From the NCBI RefSeq assembly GCF_004403465.1, contig NZ_SOGQ01000013.1, positions 68,015-132,014 of the forward strand: DNA of 64,000 nucleotides, written 5' to 3'. A program made the translations under genes and the position numbers. The stretch's first letter is position 1, and each line of letters starts with the position of its first letter. The notes beneath the pieces are model-generated. The model ran no database searches. It was not told the DNA's origin and was given only the letters and a program-made list of their open reading frames with translations. Of this stretch, positions 41,759 to 49,922 are shown in pieces. This stretch comes from Cryobacterium sinapicolor. Lineage in GTDB: Bacteria; Actinomycetota; Actinomycetes; Actinomycetales; Microbacteriaceae.

Positions 41759-44700
41759 TCAGGCTCCCGTCGTGCGCTCGGGTGCGACGGGCGTGACCAG
41801 GGTGATGAACGCGCTCAGCTGGGCCAGGGTCTCCACCCGGGGCGGCAGCGTCTCGGTCAGGGCCGGCGAGTACACCAGCCAGGCCGCCCACTGGGCGCGG
41901 GAGACGGCCACGTTGAGCCGGTTCGCCAGGAGCAGGAACTCGAGGCCGCGCGGAACGTCCTCCGCCGCGGAGGCGGCCAGCGAGATCACGGCGACCGCCG
42001 CCTCCCTGCCCTGGAACTTGTCCACCGTGCCCACGGGCACGTCGCCCAGGCCGGACTGCGCGAGGCGGCGGCGCAGCAACTCGACCTGCGCATTGTAGGG
42101 TGCCACCACGATCACGTCGTCCTGGGCCAGCGGAGCGCTCCGGCCATCGGATGTCCAGGGTCGGCCGAGCAGATCGGTCACCAGTGCGAGAACGGCTTCG
42201 GCCTCCTCCACCGACGAGGTGGAGTTGAATCGGTGCGGCACCGGCACCGGGTGCAGCCCCGGTTCCACGCCCTCAAGGTGGCGGTCGGAGGGGTGCGAGT
42301 GCAGCCGACCCTCGTAGGACAGTGCCGACACCGGGGCGCACACGCTCGGATGCATGCGCCAGCTGGTCTTCAGGAAGTAACCGAATTCCGGCGGGAGCAC
42401 CTGGTGTCCGTCGCTGAGCCAGCCGAGCGCCGAGCCGTCGACCGGTTCGGGGTGCGTGCCCTGGCTGACCTGGGGCAGCTGTTGCGGGTCGCCGAGCAGC
42501 AGCAGGCGTTCGGCCGCGACGGCAGCTGCGATGGTGCTGGCGAGGGAGAACTGGCCGGCCTCGTCGATCACGAGCAGGTCGAGGGAGCCCCGCGGCACCC
42601 GGTCGGCGTTGCTGAAGTCCCAGGCGGTGCCGCCGAGCACCCAGCCGCCGGACTGGCCGGTGAACCGCGCGAAGGTCTTGGTATCGAGCAGAGTCCACGG
42701 CACCGGCTTCTTCTCGTCGCCCTTCTTCGCCTTCTTGCCGACCTGCGCGGGCTCCAGACCGGCGTCGACGCCCGCGGCCAGCACGGCCCGGAGCATGTTC
42801 TCGACCGCCGCATGCGATTGCGCGACCACGCCGATGCGCCAGCCGTGCCGCACGACGAGGTCGGCGATCACCCTCGAGCCGACGAAGGTCTTGCCGGTTC
42901 CGGGCGGGCCCTGCACCGCGAGGTAGGACCGGTCGAGCACGAGCAGGGTGTCCCGGATGGCGCTGCGCACATCGCCGTCGCCGGGCTGCGGCAGGGGCTG
43001 CGCCGGCCCGCTCGCGCCGAGCAGCCGAGGCGGGACCAGCCCGCTTGCCGCGAGCAGCCGGGGCGGGCGTCGGCGCAGCAGGTCGAAGGCCGCGTCCGGC
43101 AGCGGTTCCGGCCATCGGGAGAGCACGGCACGACCCCATTCCGAGATCGCGCCCACCTGAGTGCCGGCAGGCGGCGGAGTGCCGGGGGTGAGGGCGATCG
43201 GCAGTTCCCGGTGGGTGGGCGCATCGCGTTCGAGCACCTCCTCGACCAAATAGACCGACTCGTCGATCACATCGATGATGGTCGCCTTGTTGTGCGCGGT
43301 GCGCGCGCCGGGGGCGTCGCTGCGGCTGATCGGCGGGTAGGGACGGTCGTAGAGCAGGAACGGCTGCTGCCCGACCTTGAGCGAACTGCCCGGCGCGAGT
43401 GCCCCGGCCAGGCGCAGCACCCGGCGGTCGAGCGCCTGGCGGCCCTCCCGGTGCCAGCCCAGGTGCACGGTCGCTCTCTCGACGACGAACACGTCCCGGG
43501 TGTCCGCCCACTCGTCGACGGGCGCGCCCAGGCGGCTGTAGTGGTCCCACCAGAACGATTTCTGCTCCCGCCGGTGGTAGTCGATCGCCGCTGAGGCGAG
43601 GGCGAGTGCGGTCTGGTCGGCGGTGCGCTCGGCCGGGGGAACGTCGGCGAGCAGCGCGCACAGTTCGAGGTAGACCGGGTCCGGTTCCCGCACCGGTAAT
43701 GCCACGCCGACCAGGGTCGCCGGTGACGAGGCGCCGCTCGGCTGCTCGGCCGCGCGCGCCAGCAGCCAGTCCCGCAGACGCAGGGTGGAGCGGCAGTCGT
43801 ACGCGTTGTACCGGGCGATGTCATGCAGAATCTGCTCTGCGGCATCCGTCAGCCCGGCGGCCAGCAGGGCGCGCGAGCGCACGTATTCGGTGATCGAGTC
43901 GGCGGCGTTGGCCACGCCCTCACGTTCCGTAAGGCCCATGTAGAGCGGTTCGAGCTTCTTCAGCGAGTAGCTGCGGCTGCCGATCCGCAGCCCCTGGCGC
44001 ACGATCGGGTAGAGGTCCACGAGCACGTTCTGGCGCAGCAGGTCGTCGATCACCTCCTCGCCGACCCCGTGCCGGGCGGCAAGGCCGAGCAGGTGGGTGC
44101 GCTCATAGGGGGCGTAGTGGTAGATGTGGAGCCCCGGATGCCGCGAACGGCGCTCCCGAACGTACTCCAGGAAGTCGATCAAAGCCTGGCGTTCCCCGGC
44201 GTGGTCGTGCGCCCAGAAGGTGCGGAAGGTATCGTCCGGTTCGACCAGCCCGAACAGGTAGTCGAGCCCCCACTGTCCGTTGCCACTGCCACCCTCCTGG
44301 CCGCCACTCTCCTGATACAGCGGATCGCCCTCGAAGTCGAAGAAGATGTCGCCGGCGTCGGCCACGGGCAGCGACGCGAGGACGGCCGGGTCGATGATCT
44401 CCCAGTTCAGGGGTCGGCCGGGGCCCCGCGGTGCGATCTGCAGCCGGGCCTGCCCCTGCAGGGTGCCCAGCGTGGCGTCGGACAGGCCGGGTACGGTCTC
44501 GTGCCGCGCTGCGAGGTCGTCGATAGAGCGCACGCCCGCGGCGCGCAGCCGGGCGCGCTGGCTGAGCCGCAGGTTCGCCACCAGGAGCACGTCTCGGTGC
44601 CGCTGCACCTGCTCCTCGCACAGGTCGCAGCGGCCGCAGGCGGCGTAGCGGGGGTCACCCCACGGGGTGGCCTCGGGGTCAGCCAGACGCTCGTCGACCA

Positions 44701-45340
44701 GCCGTTCGAGCCGGGCCCGCCGGGCGCGGTAGACCGGCAGGATGTCCTGCAGCCGGTGCGAGCTCGTGCGGCCGTCGCCCAGCAGGAGGTGCACGTTCGG
44801 ACCGGTGGGGATGCCCATCCGCTGCAACTGGTCGCTGTACGCCGCCAGCTGCAGCAGCGCCGTGATCTTCGCCGAGCGCGCCAGCTTCGTGTCATAGACC
44901 TCGTAGGTTGGGCCCTCATAGTTCGCGGCCTCGTAGGTCGCGGCCTGGTCCTGCTGCTGGCTCTGGTCGTCCTCCGCGGTGCGGATGATGAAGTCCGCGT
45001 AGCCCAGGAACCTCCCGTCGAAGAAGGCGGCCTGGAACACCACCTCGGCGCCCGCACGCAGGGCCGTCTCGCTCTGCGCAGTGGCGGTCTCCAGGTCTCC
45101 AAGGGCACCACGTTCGATCTCGACGACGGTGCGGGTCGCGCGCAGGTGTTCGAGCATCCGCAGCTCGTGGACGTCACCCAGCTCGGCGGTTCGCCGGAGC
45201 ATGGCGTCTTCGGTCGCCGGGGCGGCGTCGATGCGCCCCAGTTTCGCGTCGAGCCGGCGAAGGAATGCCCACTCGCAGGCGGCCGCGGCGCTGAGGTCAC
45301 TCGCTGAGTAGACAACGGTGGCAGAGTCTGTCAGGAACAC
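41759..45340 (-). CDS. TM0106-type RecB-like nuclease fused to DNA2-like helicase
   Basis: The 1193-residue protein combines three parts. Residues 1-260 are a RecB/Cas4-like nuclease (GYADFII, then VYDTKLA with the Asp-x-Lys core) and an Fe-S type Cys set: Cys22 plus CGRCDLC. Residues 300-560 are an RNase H-like YprB domain (IFFDFEGDPL). Residues 780-1190 are a superfamily 1 helicase of the IGHMBP2/DNA2 type, with Walker A GPPGTGKTFVG, LLVIDEAGQFS, and VDKFQGREAAVAVIS. A role in DNA end processing is inferred. Start GTG 45340 with GAGGAG upstream. Confidence 0.9.
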   Translation of the reverse strand: MFLTDSATVVYSASDLSAAAACEWAFLRRLDAKLGRIDAAPATEDAMLRRTAELGDVHELRMLEHLRATRTVVEIERGALGDLETATAQSETALRAGAEVVFQAAFFDGRFLGYADFIIRTAEDDQSQQQDQAATYEAANYEGPTYEVYDTKLARSAKITALLQLAAYSDQLQRMGIPTGPNVHLLLGDGRTSSHRLQDILPVYRARRARLERLVDERLADPEATPWGDPRYAACGRCDLCEEQVQRHRDVLLVANLRLSQRARLRAAGVRSIDDLAARHETVPGLSDATLGTLQGQARLQIAPRGPGRPLNWEIIDPAVLASLPVADAGDIFFDFEGDPLYQESGGQEGGSGNGQWGLDYLFGLVEPDDTFRTFWAHDHAGERQALIDFLEYVRERRSRHPGLHIYHYAPYERTHLLGLAARHGVGEEVIDDLLRQNVLVDLYPIVRQGLRIGSRSYSLKKLEPLYMGLTEREGVANAADSITEYVRSRALLAAGLTDAAEQILHDIARYNAYDCRSTLRLRDWLLARAAEQPSGASSPATLVGVALPVREPDPVYLELCALLADVPPAERTADQTALALASAAIDYHRREQKSFWWDHYSRLGAPVDEWADTRDVFVVERATVHLGWHREGRQALDRRVLRLAGALAPGSSLKVGQQPFLLYDRPYPPISRSDAPGARTAHNKATIIDVIDESVYLVEEVLERDAPTHRELPIALTPGTPPPAGTQVGAISEWGRAVLSRWPEPLPDAAFDLLRRRPPRLLAASGLVPPRLLGASGPAQPLPQPGDGDVRSAIRDTLLVLDRSYLAVQGPPGTGKTFVGSRVIADLVVRHGWRIGVVAQSHAAVENMLRAVLAAGVDAGLEPAQVGKKAKKGDEKKPVPWTLLDTKTFARFTGQSGGWVLGGTAWDFSNADRVPRGSLDLLVIDEAGQFSLASTIAAAVAAERLLLLGDPQQLPQVSQGTHPEPVDGSALGWLSDGHQVLPPEFGYFLKTSWRMHPSVCAPVSALSYEGRLHSHPSDRHLEGVEPGLHPVPVPHRFNSTSSVEEAEAVLALVTDLLGRPWTSDGRSAPLAQDDVIVVAPYNAQVELLRRRLAQSGLGDVPVGTVDKFQGREAAVAVISLAASAAEDVPRGLEFLLLANRLNVAVSRAQWAAWLVYSPALTETLPPRVETLAQLSAFITLVTPVAPERTTGA

Positions 45341-45612
45341 GTGGATCTCCTCTTTCCGAAAACGCCGAACCGAGGACGGAAGCGCTGGTCACGGATGTTT
45401 CGAGGCTATCCGAGACCACCGACGCAAACCCGGGGAAGCGGACTCTTCCCCCGGCCGCCGCACTCAACTAGGGTTGCCCTACACGCGGCGGACGAGGCAC
45501 CACTCGGCTTCTGCGACGCGGTTCGATGCTGATCCGATTCTGGCCGATCATCCGGCCCGATGTGCGACGACCGAGTGCCGTTTCCCTGCAACCAAGCGAG
45601 AAGGAACACACC

Positions 45613-45876
45613 GTGACTGACAGCCAGAACCCCGTACCCACTGCCAACGCCACCGGCCCCGACGCCCACAACATCAAGGACTGGACCGACCTCGGCAAGG
45701 AGATGTGGTCCTACCTGACCGGCAAAAGCGCCGTCATCAACTACAGCTTCATCGACATGACCGTGGAGGTGCCTCGCGACATCGGCCCCGACGCCCCCCG
45801 TGCCACCTGGAAGCTGAACGGCACCCTGCGGGTCACCACGAGCGAGGGTTCCGGCACCGAACCGCTCACCAAGTAG
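45613..45876 (+). CDS. Small hypothetical protein (87 aa), FHA partner
   Basis: The GTG at 45613 has AGAAGGAACACACC upstream and gives MTDSQNPVPTANATGPD at the start. The body (KDWTDLGKEMWSYLTGKSAV, then ATWKLNGTLRVTT) reads as a small alpha/beta domain. There is no signal or membrane segment. The stop is 2 bases before the ATG of the FHA protein, so they are an operon. No family is recognised. Confidence 0.75.
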   Translation: MTDSQNPVPTANATGPDAHNIKDWTDLGKEMWSYLTGKSAVINYSFIDMTVEVPRDIGPDAPRATWKLNGTLRVTTSEGSGTEPLTK

Positions 45877-45878
45877 TC

Positions 45879-46871
45879 ATGAGCCCCACCACCCGCCTGG
45901 ACATCGACCTGGAGTTCTCCCTCGCGGAGCCGGGCACACCGGGCGACACCACGGAGGCGACCGGCGCCGAGCAGATGGGCGGAACAATCACGGCCAGCGG
46001 CCTCGACGTCGAGATCTTCTCCAGCAAGCCCGAGATGTTCGTGCGCACCAGCACGATGAAGCTGAAGCAGCTCCGCGGCCTGGCCGGTGCCCTGGCCGAA
46101 CGCGGCCTAACCGTCTCCGTGTCCGGCCCCGACGGCCTGATCATCCGGCTGGGAGCCGTCAAGGCACCCGTCATTCAGCGCCTGCTGACCGGTTCGTCGC
46201 ACATTACGCTCGGCAGCCGGGCCGCGCTGGTTCCGCTCCTGCGGCGGCGCAGTACCGCACCGAAGGCGGGCCTGACCCTGCCGTTGCCGCCGGGCACCCT
46301 GTTGCCGTTGGTGCCGACCTTCGACCGGCGCATCCGTCGCCGGGTGACCACGACGCACTACACACCGGGGGCAGGCCGGCCCCGGCTGGTTTTCGTGATC
46401 GGCTCGGAGAACTGGAACGGTCAGATGCCGCGCGAGTTCGATCTGCTGCCGACGATCACCACCATCGGTTCGGCCCCGGATGCCGACCTGCAGCTGGCCG
46501 GTCTGCAACCGTTCCATGCCGAAATCCGCCACGACGACAACGACGAGTACATTCTGTATCCGCTCGGCGAGGTCTCCGGCGGAGCCAAGCGGAACTACCG
46601 CCAGGGAGACGGCGACGGGCAGATCCTGCGTACCGGAGCCCGGATCGAAATGGGTCCGTGGCGGATGGCCTTCTTCCGCGAGGAGTACGCCGATCACGGT
46701 CGCCCCTACGGCGGTCGGGTGGGCGGGGAACTCTCCGTGCAGAAACCGCAACCGAGTCGCCGCGCGGCCCGGGAGGCGCGCGAGGCCAACGCGGCCGGGG
46801 CGGGCGGCACGAGCGGGGGCACCGCGCCGACGACCGCGCAGTCGGGGCCGGTGGACGACTCCGAGATCTAG
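45879..46871 (+). CDS. FHA-domain protein
   Basis: The 330-residue protein has an N-terminal region (1-200) of unknown type and a C-terminal FHA domain (about 190-270): TTIGSAPDADLQLAGLQP, then FHAEIRHDDNDEYILY. It keeps the Gly-Ser binding residues and the His, while the usual Asn-Gly loop is replaced by AKRNYRQGDG. A basic/Gly-rich tail ends it. ATG 45879 follows the small partner gene. It likely reads Ser/Thr kinase phosphorylation. The role is unknown. Confidence 0.78.
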   Translation: MSPTTRLDIDLEFSLAEPGTPGDTTEATGAEQMGGTITASGLDVEIFSSKPEMFVRTSTMKLKQLRGLAGALAERGLTVSVSGPDGLIIRLGAVKAPVIQRLLTGSSHITLGSRAALVPLLRRRSTAPKAGLTLPLPPGTLLPLVPTFDRRIRRRVTTTHYTPGAGRPRLVFVIGSENWNGQMPREFDLLPTITTIGSAPDADLQLAGLQPFHAEIRHDDNDEYILYPLGEVSGGAKRNYRQGDGDGQILRTGARIEMGPWRMAFFREEYADHGRPYGGRVGGELSVQKPQPSRRAAREAREANAAGAGGTSGGTAPTTAQSGPVDDSEI

Positions 46872-46912
46872 GGATCCCAACCTGGGCGGCGCCACTCGCG
46901 GCGCACCCCGTG

Positions 46913-46949
46913 GAAGCCGGCACTCGGTAAAACGTGTGCCGGCTTCTTT
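46913..46949 (+). terminator. Hairpin with T-rich tail after the FHA gene
   Basis: GAAGCCGGCAC and GTGCCGGCTTC are perfect 11-bp arms around a 12-base loop, followed by TTTC, 42 bases after the FHA stop. Confidence 0.8.
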
Positions 46950-46972
46950 CACGTGCGCCGCATCCGTTGTCG

Positions 46973-47057
46973 AACGAATTCGACGGAGATTCTGCGAAGA
47001 AAGCGGGTTTGCGGGCTGTTTGGGGTGGTTATGGGCAAAATCTCCGTCGAATTCGTT
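46973..47057. repeat. 85-bp palindromic element, copy B
   Basis: The ends AACGAATTCGACGGAGATT are perfect inverted repeats and extend outward by two more matching bases (CG), giving 21 bp perfect. The 45-base core contains GGGCTGTTT and ends ATGGGCA, like copy C. Length is identical to copies A and C. Confidence 0.95.
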
Positions 47058-47080
47058 CGGGCAGCAGTGGCAGCAGAGTG

Positions 47081-47155
47081 CAAGGCAAGGCAAGGCCGGG
47101 CGAGGCAGGGCAAGGCAGGGCAGGGCAGGGCGAGGCAGGGCAAGGCGAGGCAGCG
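47081..47155. repeat. GGCAA/GGGCA pentanucleotide tract
   Basis: About fifteen 5-bp units (CAAGG, CAGGG, CGAGG) fill 75 bases between copy B and the MFS gene. The tract is purine-rich on the plus strand and is non-coding. Confidence 0.9.
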
Positions 47156-47349
47156 CGAGCGTCGCTGCAGTTCCGGCGGATGATGTGGCTAACTCAGGAG
47201 ATTCGTCCGACCGGGCCGAACATTCGCCCCGACTCGGCACTGGTCCGCGGGGGCGTTCAACCCGGGCGACGGATGTCCTGAATTAGCCACACGCGCAGGC
47301 TCGGCCGGGCCTGACCCACGGAAGACTGCGGCGGTGCCGACTCGCGCCG

Positions 47350-49035
47350 CTAGACGGGCTCCCCCGAGGCCTGTGCCGCCGGGATGCGCTCGCCGGGGGC
47401 GGCATCCTCGGGGCGGGGCTCCGCGTGCGGTGCGGTGCCGGACAGGCGCAGCGTGGCCAGGAAGCCGAGCACGAGGAACCCGGCTGCGGCGTACGCCGAG
47501 TAGCGGGTACCGTCGCTGAAAGCCTCGCGGGCGGCATCCGCCAGCTCGGGGCTCTGTTCCTCGAGCGACGGGATCACCGAACCCGCGCTGTCGACGACCG
47601 CGTCCACGATCTGACTCTGGGTCTCGGCGGGCAGCCCCGGAATCTCGGCCAGTTTCGCGTCGAGCGACGCCCCCACCGAGGTGAACAGCACGGTGCCGAG
47701 CACCGCGATGCCGAGCGCCGAGCCGATCTGCCGGGCGGTGCTGGAGGTGCCGGAGCCCTGACCGCTCTGCGCCACCGGCACATCCTTGAGCACGACGCCG
47801 GTGAGCTGGGCGGTCGCGAGGCCCACGCCGATGCCGTAGACGAACAGGAACGGCACCACGACGAGCCAGCTGGACTGTGCCGTGACGACCAGGCCGAGGC
47901 CTGCGACGCCGATGATCTCGGCGAGGATCCCGAACCGCACGATGGTCTCGGGCGAGATCTTGTTGCCGAACGCACCCGACACCCCGCTCGCCACGAAGGA
48001 GCCGAGGGCCAGGGCGAGCAGCACGAACCCGGTCTGCAGTGCGTCGTAGCCGAGCACGTTCTGCAGCCAGAGCGGCAGCGACAGGATGATGCCGAACTCC
48101 CCGAGGGAGACGATCAGGGCGGCGATGTTGCCGTTGCGGAACGAAGGGATCGTGAAGAGGGAGAAGGCGAGCAGGGTGGTCTTGCCGGCCCGCTGGCGGT
48201 AGAGCCCCCAGTAGATGAAGGCCACGCCGGAGACGGCGGTGACCAGGAACACGAACGGGATGATCGAGATATCGTGCGGCCAGGTCCAGCCCCCCACCGT
48301 GGGCGGGTTGTTGGTGAACCACCAGCCGTAGGTGCGCCCCTCGATCAGCCCGAAGACCAGCGACGCACTGGTGATCACGGAGAGCACCGCGCCGACGACG
48401 TCGATGCGGCGCGGCTCGCCGGCATCCTTCGATTCGAGCACGAAGACCAACACACCGACGACGATGATGATGCCCAGGGGCACGTTGATGCCGAACGCCC
48501 AGCGCCAGGAGAAGTAGGTGGTGAGCCAGCCGCCGAGCAGCGGTCCGACCGCCACCATGCCGCCGATGGTCGAGCCCCAGATCGCGAACGCGATTCCACG
48601 GTCCCGGCCGCGGAACGTGGCGTTGATGATCGAGAGCGTGGTGGGCAGCACCATCGCTCCACCGACGCCCTGGACCAGCCGCGCCAGAATCAAAAGCTCC
48701 CCCGTCTGCGCGAGCGCGGCGAACACGGAGGACGCGGCGAACACGATCACGCCGAGAATCAGGATGCGCCTCCGGCCGAACCGGTCGGCGAGCGTGCCGA
48801 ACACCAGCAGCAGGGCGGCGAAGACCAGGGTGTAGCTTTCCTGCACCCACTGCACCTGGGTGGAGGTGATCGCCAGGTCGTCGACGATCGAGGGGATGGC
48901 CACGTTGATGATCGTGGAATCGACGATGATCAGGGCGACAGCAACGCTGATGAAGACGAGCCCGGCCCAGCGACGCCGTGCCGAGGTCGGTGTAGCCGTG
49001 ACACCGGAGACACCGGGGGTGTGCGGCAGGCTCAT
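47350..49035 (-). CDS. EmrB/QacA-type drug MFS transporter (14-helix)
   Basis: The 561-residue protein has the DHA2 pattern: LIIVDSTIINVAIPSI in helix 1, WVQESYTLVFAALLLVFG, ADRFGRRRILI loop 2-3, and motif C-like ILARLVQGVGGAMVLPTTL. About fourteen hydrophobic segments are present. The family exports drugs and dyes by proton antiport. ATG 49035 overlaps the stop of the upstream TspO-like gene (ATGA), so they are cotranscribed. A periplasmic loop near residues 470-525 is acidic and Ser-rich. Confidence 0.88.
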   Translation of the reverse strand: MSLPHTPGVSGVTATPTSARRRWAGLVFISVAVALIIVDSTIINVAIPSIVDDLAITSTQVQWVQESYTLVFAALLLVFGTLADRFGRRRILILGVIVFAASSVFAALAQTGELLILARLVQGVGGAMVLPTTLSIINATFRGRDRGIAFAIWGSTIGGMVAVGPLLGGWLTTYFSWRWAFGINVPLGIIIVVGVLVFVLESKDAGEPRRIDVVGAVLSVITSASLVFGLIEGRTYGWWFTNNPPTVGGWTWPHDISIIPFVFLVTAVSGVAFIYWGLYRQRAGKTTLLAFSLFTIPSFRNGNIAALIVSLGEFGIILSLPLWLQNVLGYDALQTGFVLLALALGSFVASGVSGAFGNKISPETIVRFGILAEIIGVAGLGLVVTAQSSWLVVVPFLFVYGIGVGLATAQLTGVVLKDVPVAQSGQGSGTSSTARQIGSALGIAVLGTVLFTSVGASLDAKLAEIPGLPAETQSQIVDAVVDSAGSVIPSLEEQSPELADAAREAFSDGTRYSAYAAAGFLVLGFLATLRLSGTAPHAEPRPEDAAPGERIPAAQASGEPV

Positions 49036-49838
49036 GCGGTGAACACTCGGGAGGTGTCCGATGTGGCCGTGCGCGCGCGCACGGTGATGGTGACGATCAG
49101 GATGGCGGCCACGGCGACGATCGCCGCGATCGCCGCGGGGGTGGAGAGCAGGTTGCCGGTCAGCCGGGCCACGGCCACCCAGGCCAGCCCCCAGCACAGG
49201 GACGCGGCGGGGGCCAGGCGGCCATGGCCGTAGACCCCGAGGAACACGCCGACCAGCCCGGCGACGGCGATGATCAGAACCGCCCACAGGTCGGCGCCGA
49301 GGCCGAAGCCCTCGAACCCGGATGCGACGAGCACGGCGGTGACGTTGGCGGCGGTGGCGATGGCGACCCAGCCGAGGTACAGGCCCACGGTGCCGTCGGC
49401 GACGACCGTCTCGACCAGGTTCCTGGGCCGGGAGCGGAGCGTGACCTGGAACGCCCGGATCAGCACGACCAGCAGCAGCACGATCACCGGCACGCTGAGC
49501 CAGAGCAGGTCGAACTGGATGCTCAGGATCCAGGCGGCGTTCAGGATGAGCGACGCGGCGACCGGGTAGCCCAGGGCGCGCTGACGGTCATCCGTTTTCT
49601 GCGCCGGCAGGAACTGCCAGATGGCGTAGGCGATGAGTCCGAGATAGATCACGGTCCAGATGCCGAAGGCCGGCCCGTCGGGGGCGATCGGGGTGGCGTC
49701 GGCCGCGAGCGCACCGCCCGACGCGTTCTGCACCGGGGTTCCGCCGGCGGCGCCCGATCCGATGAATGATCCGACGATGGCCAGGATCGCGCTCACCAGC
49801 ACCACCGTTTGGCGAAGAATATCGCTGCTCTTTTTCAT
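49032..49838 (-). CDS. TspO/MBR-like membrane protein
   Basis: The 268-residue protein has about seven to eight hydrophobic segments. The block APDGPAFGIWTVIYLGLIAY and the following WQFLPAQ resemble the tryptophan-rich sensory protein/TspO group. However, the protein is longer than the 160-residue canonical TspO. AGGA lies 8 bases before ATG 49838. It precedes the drug MFS in one operon, which suggests a shared export or stress role. Porphyrin binding is not shown. Confidence 0.72.
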   Translation of the reverse strand: MKKSSDILRQTVVLVSAILAIVGSFIGSGAAGGTPVQNASGGALAADATPIAPDGPAFGIWTVIYLGLIAYAIWQFLPAQKTDDRQRALGYPVAASLILNAAWILSIQFDLLWLSVPVIVLLLVVLIRAFQVTLRSRPRNLVETVVADGTVGLYLGWVAIATAANVTAVLVASGFEGFGLGADLWAVLIIAVAGLVGVFLGVYGHGRLAPAASLCWGLAWVAVARLTGNLLSTPAAIAAIVAVAAILIVTITVRARTATSDTSRVFTA

Positions 49839-49852
49839 CTAAGCATCCTAGC

Positions 49853-49868
49853 GATCAGCTCGCTGATC
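49853..49868. promoter_or_regulatory. Palindrome upstream of the TspO-MFS operon
   Basis: GATCAGC-TC-GCTGATC is perfect over 7-bp arms and lies 15 bases before the TspO-like start. It could be an operator overlapping the leader. No regulator gene is adjacent. Confidence 0.4.
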
Positions 49869-49922
49869 AGCCGACGGCAACACTGCCGCCGAACGCCGGC
49901 AGCCGGTACCGCGGTGCGCGGT

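Larger units (their letters stand above)
46872..47349. other. 478-bp convergent gap with terminator, 85-bp element and minisatellite
   Basis: No gene is supported here. The gap holds, in order, a hairpin terminator (46913-46949), the 85-bp palindromic element copy B (46973-47057) and a 5-bp-type repeat tract (47081-47155). After these are 190 bases of unremarkable sequence up to the MFS stop. Both adjacent genes end here, so no promoter is expected. Confidence 0.8.
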
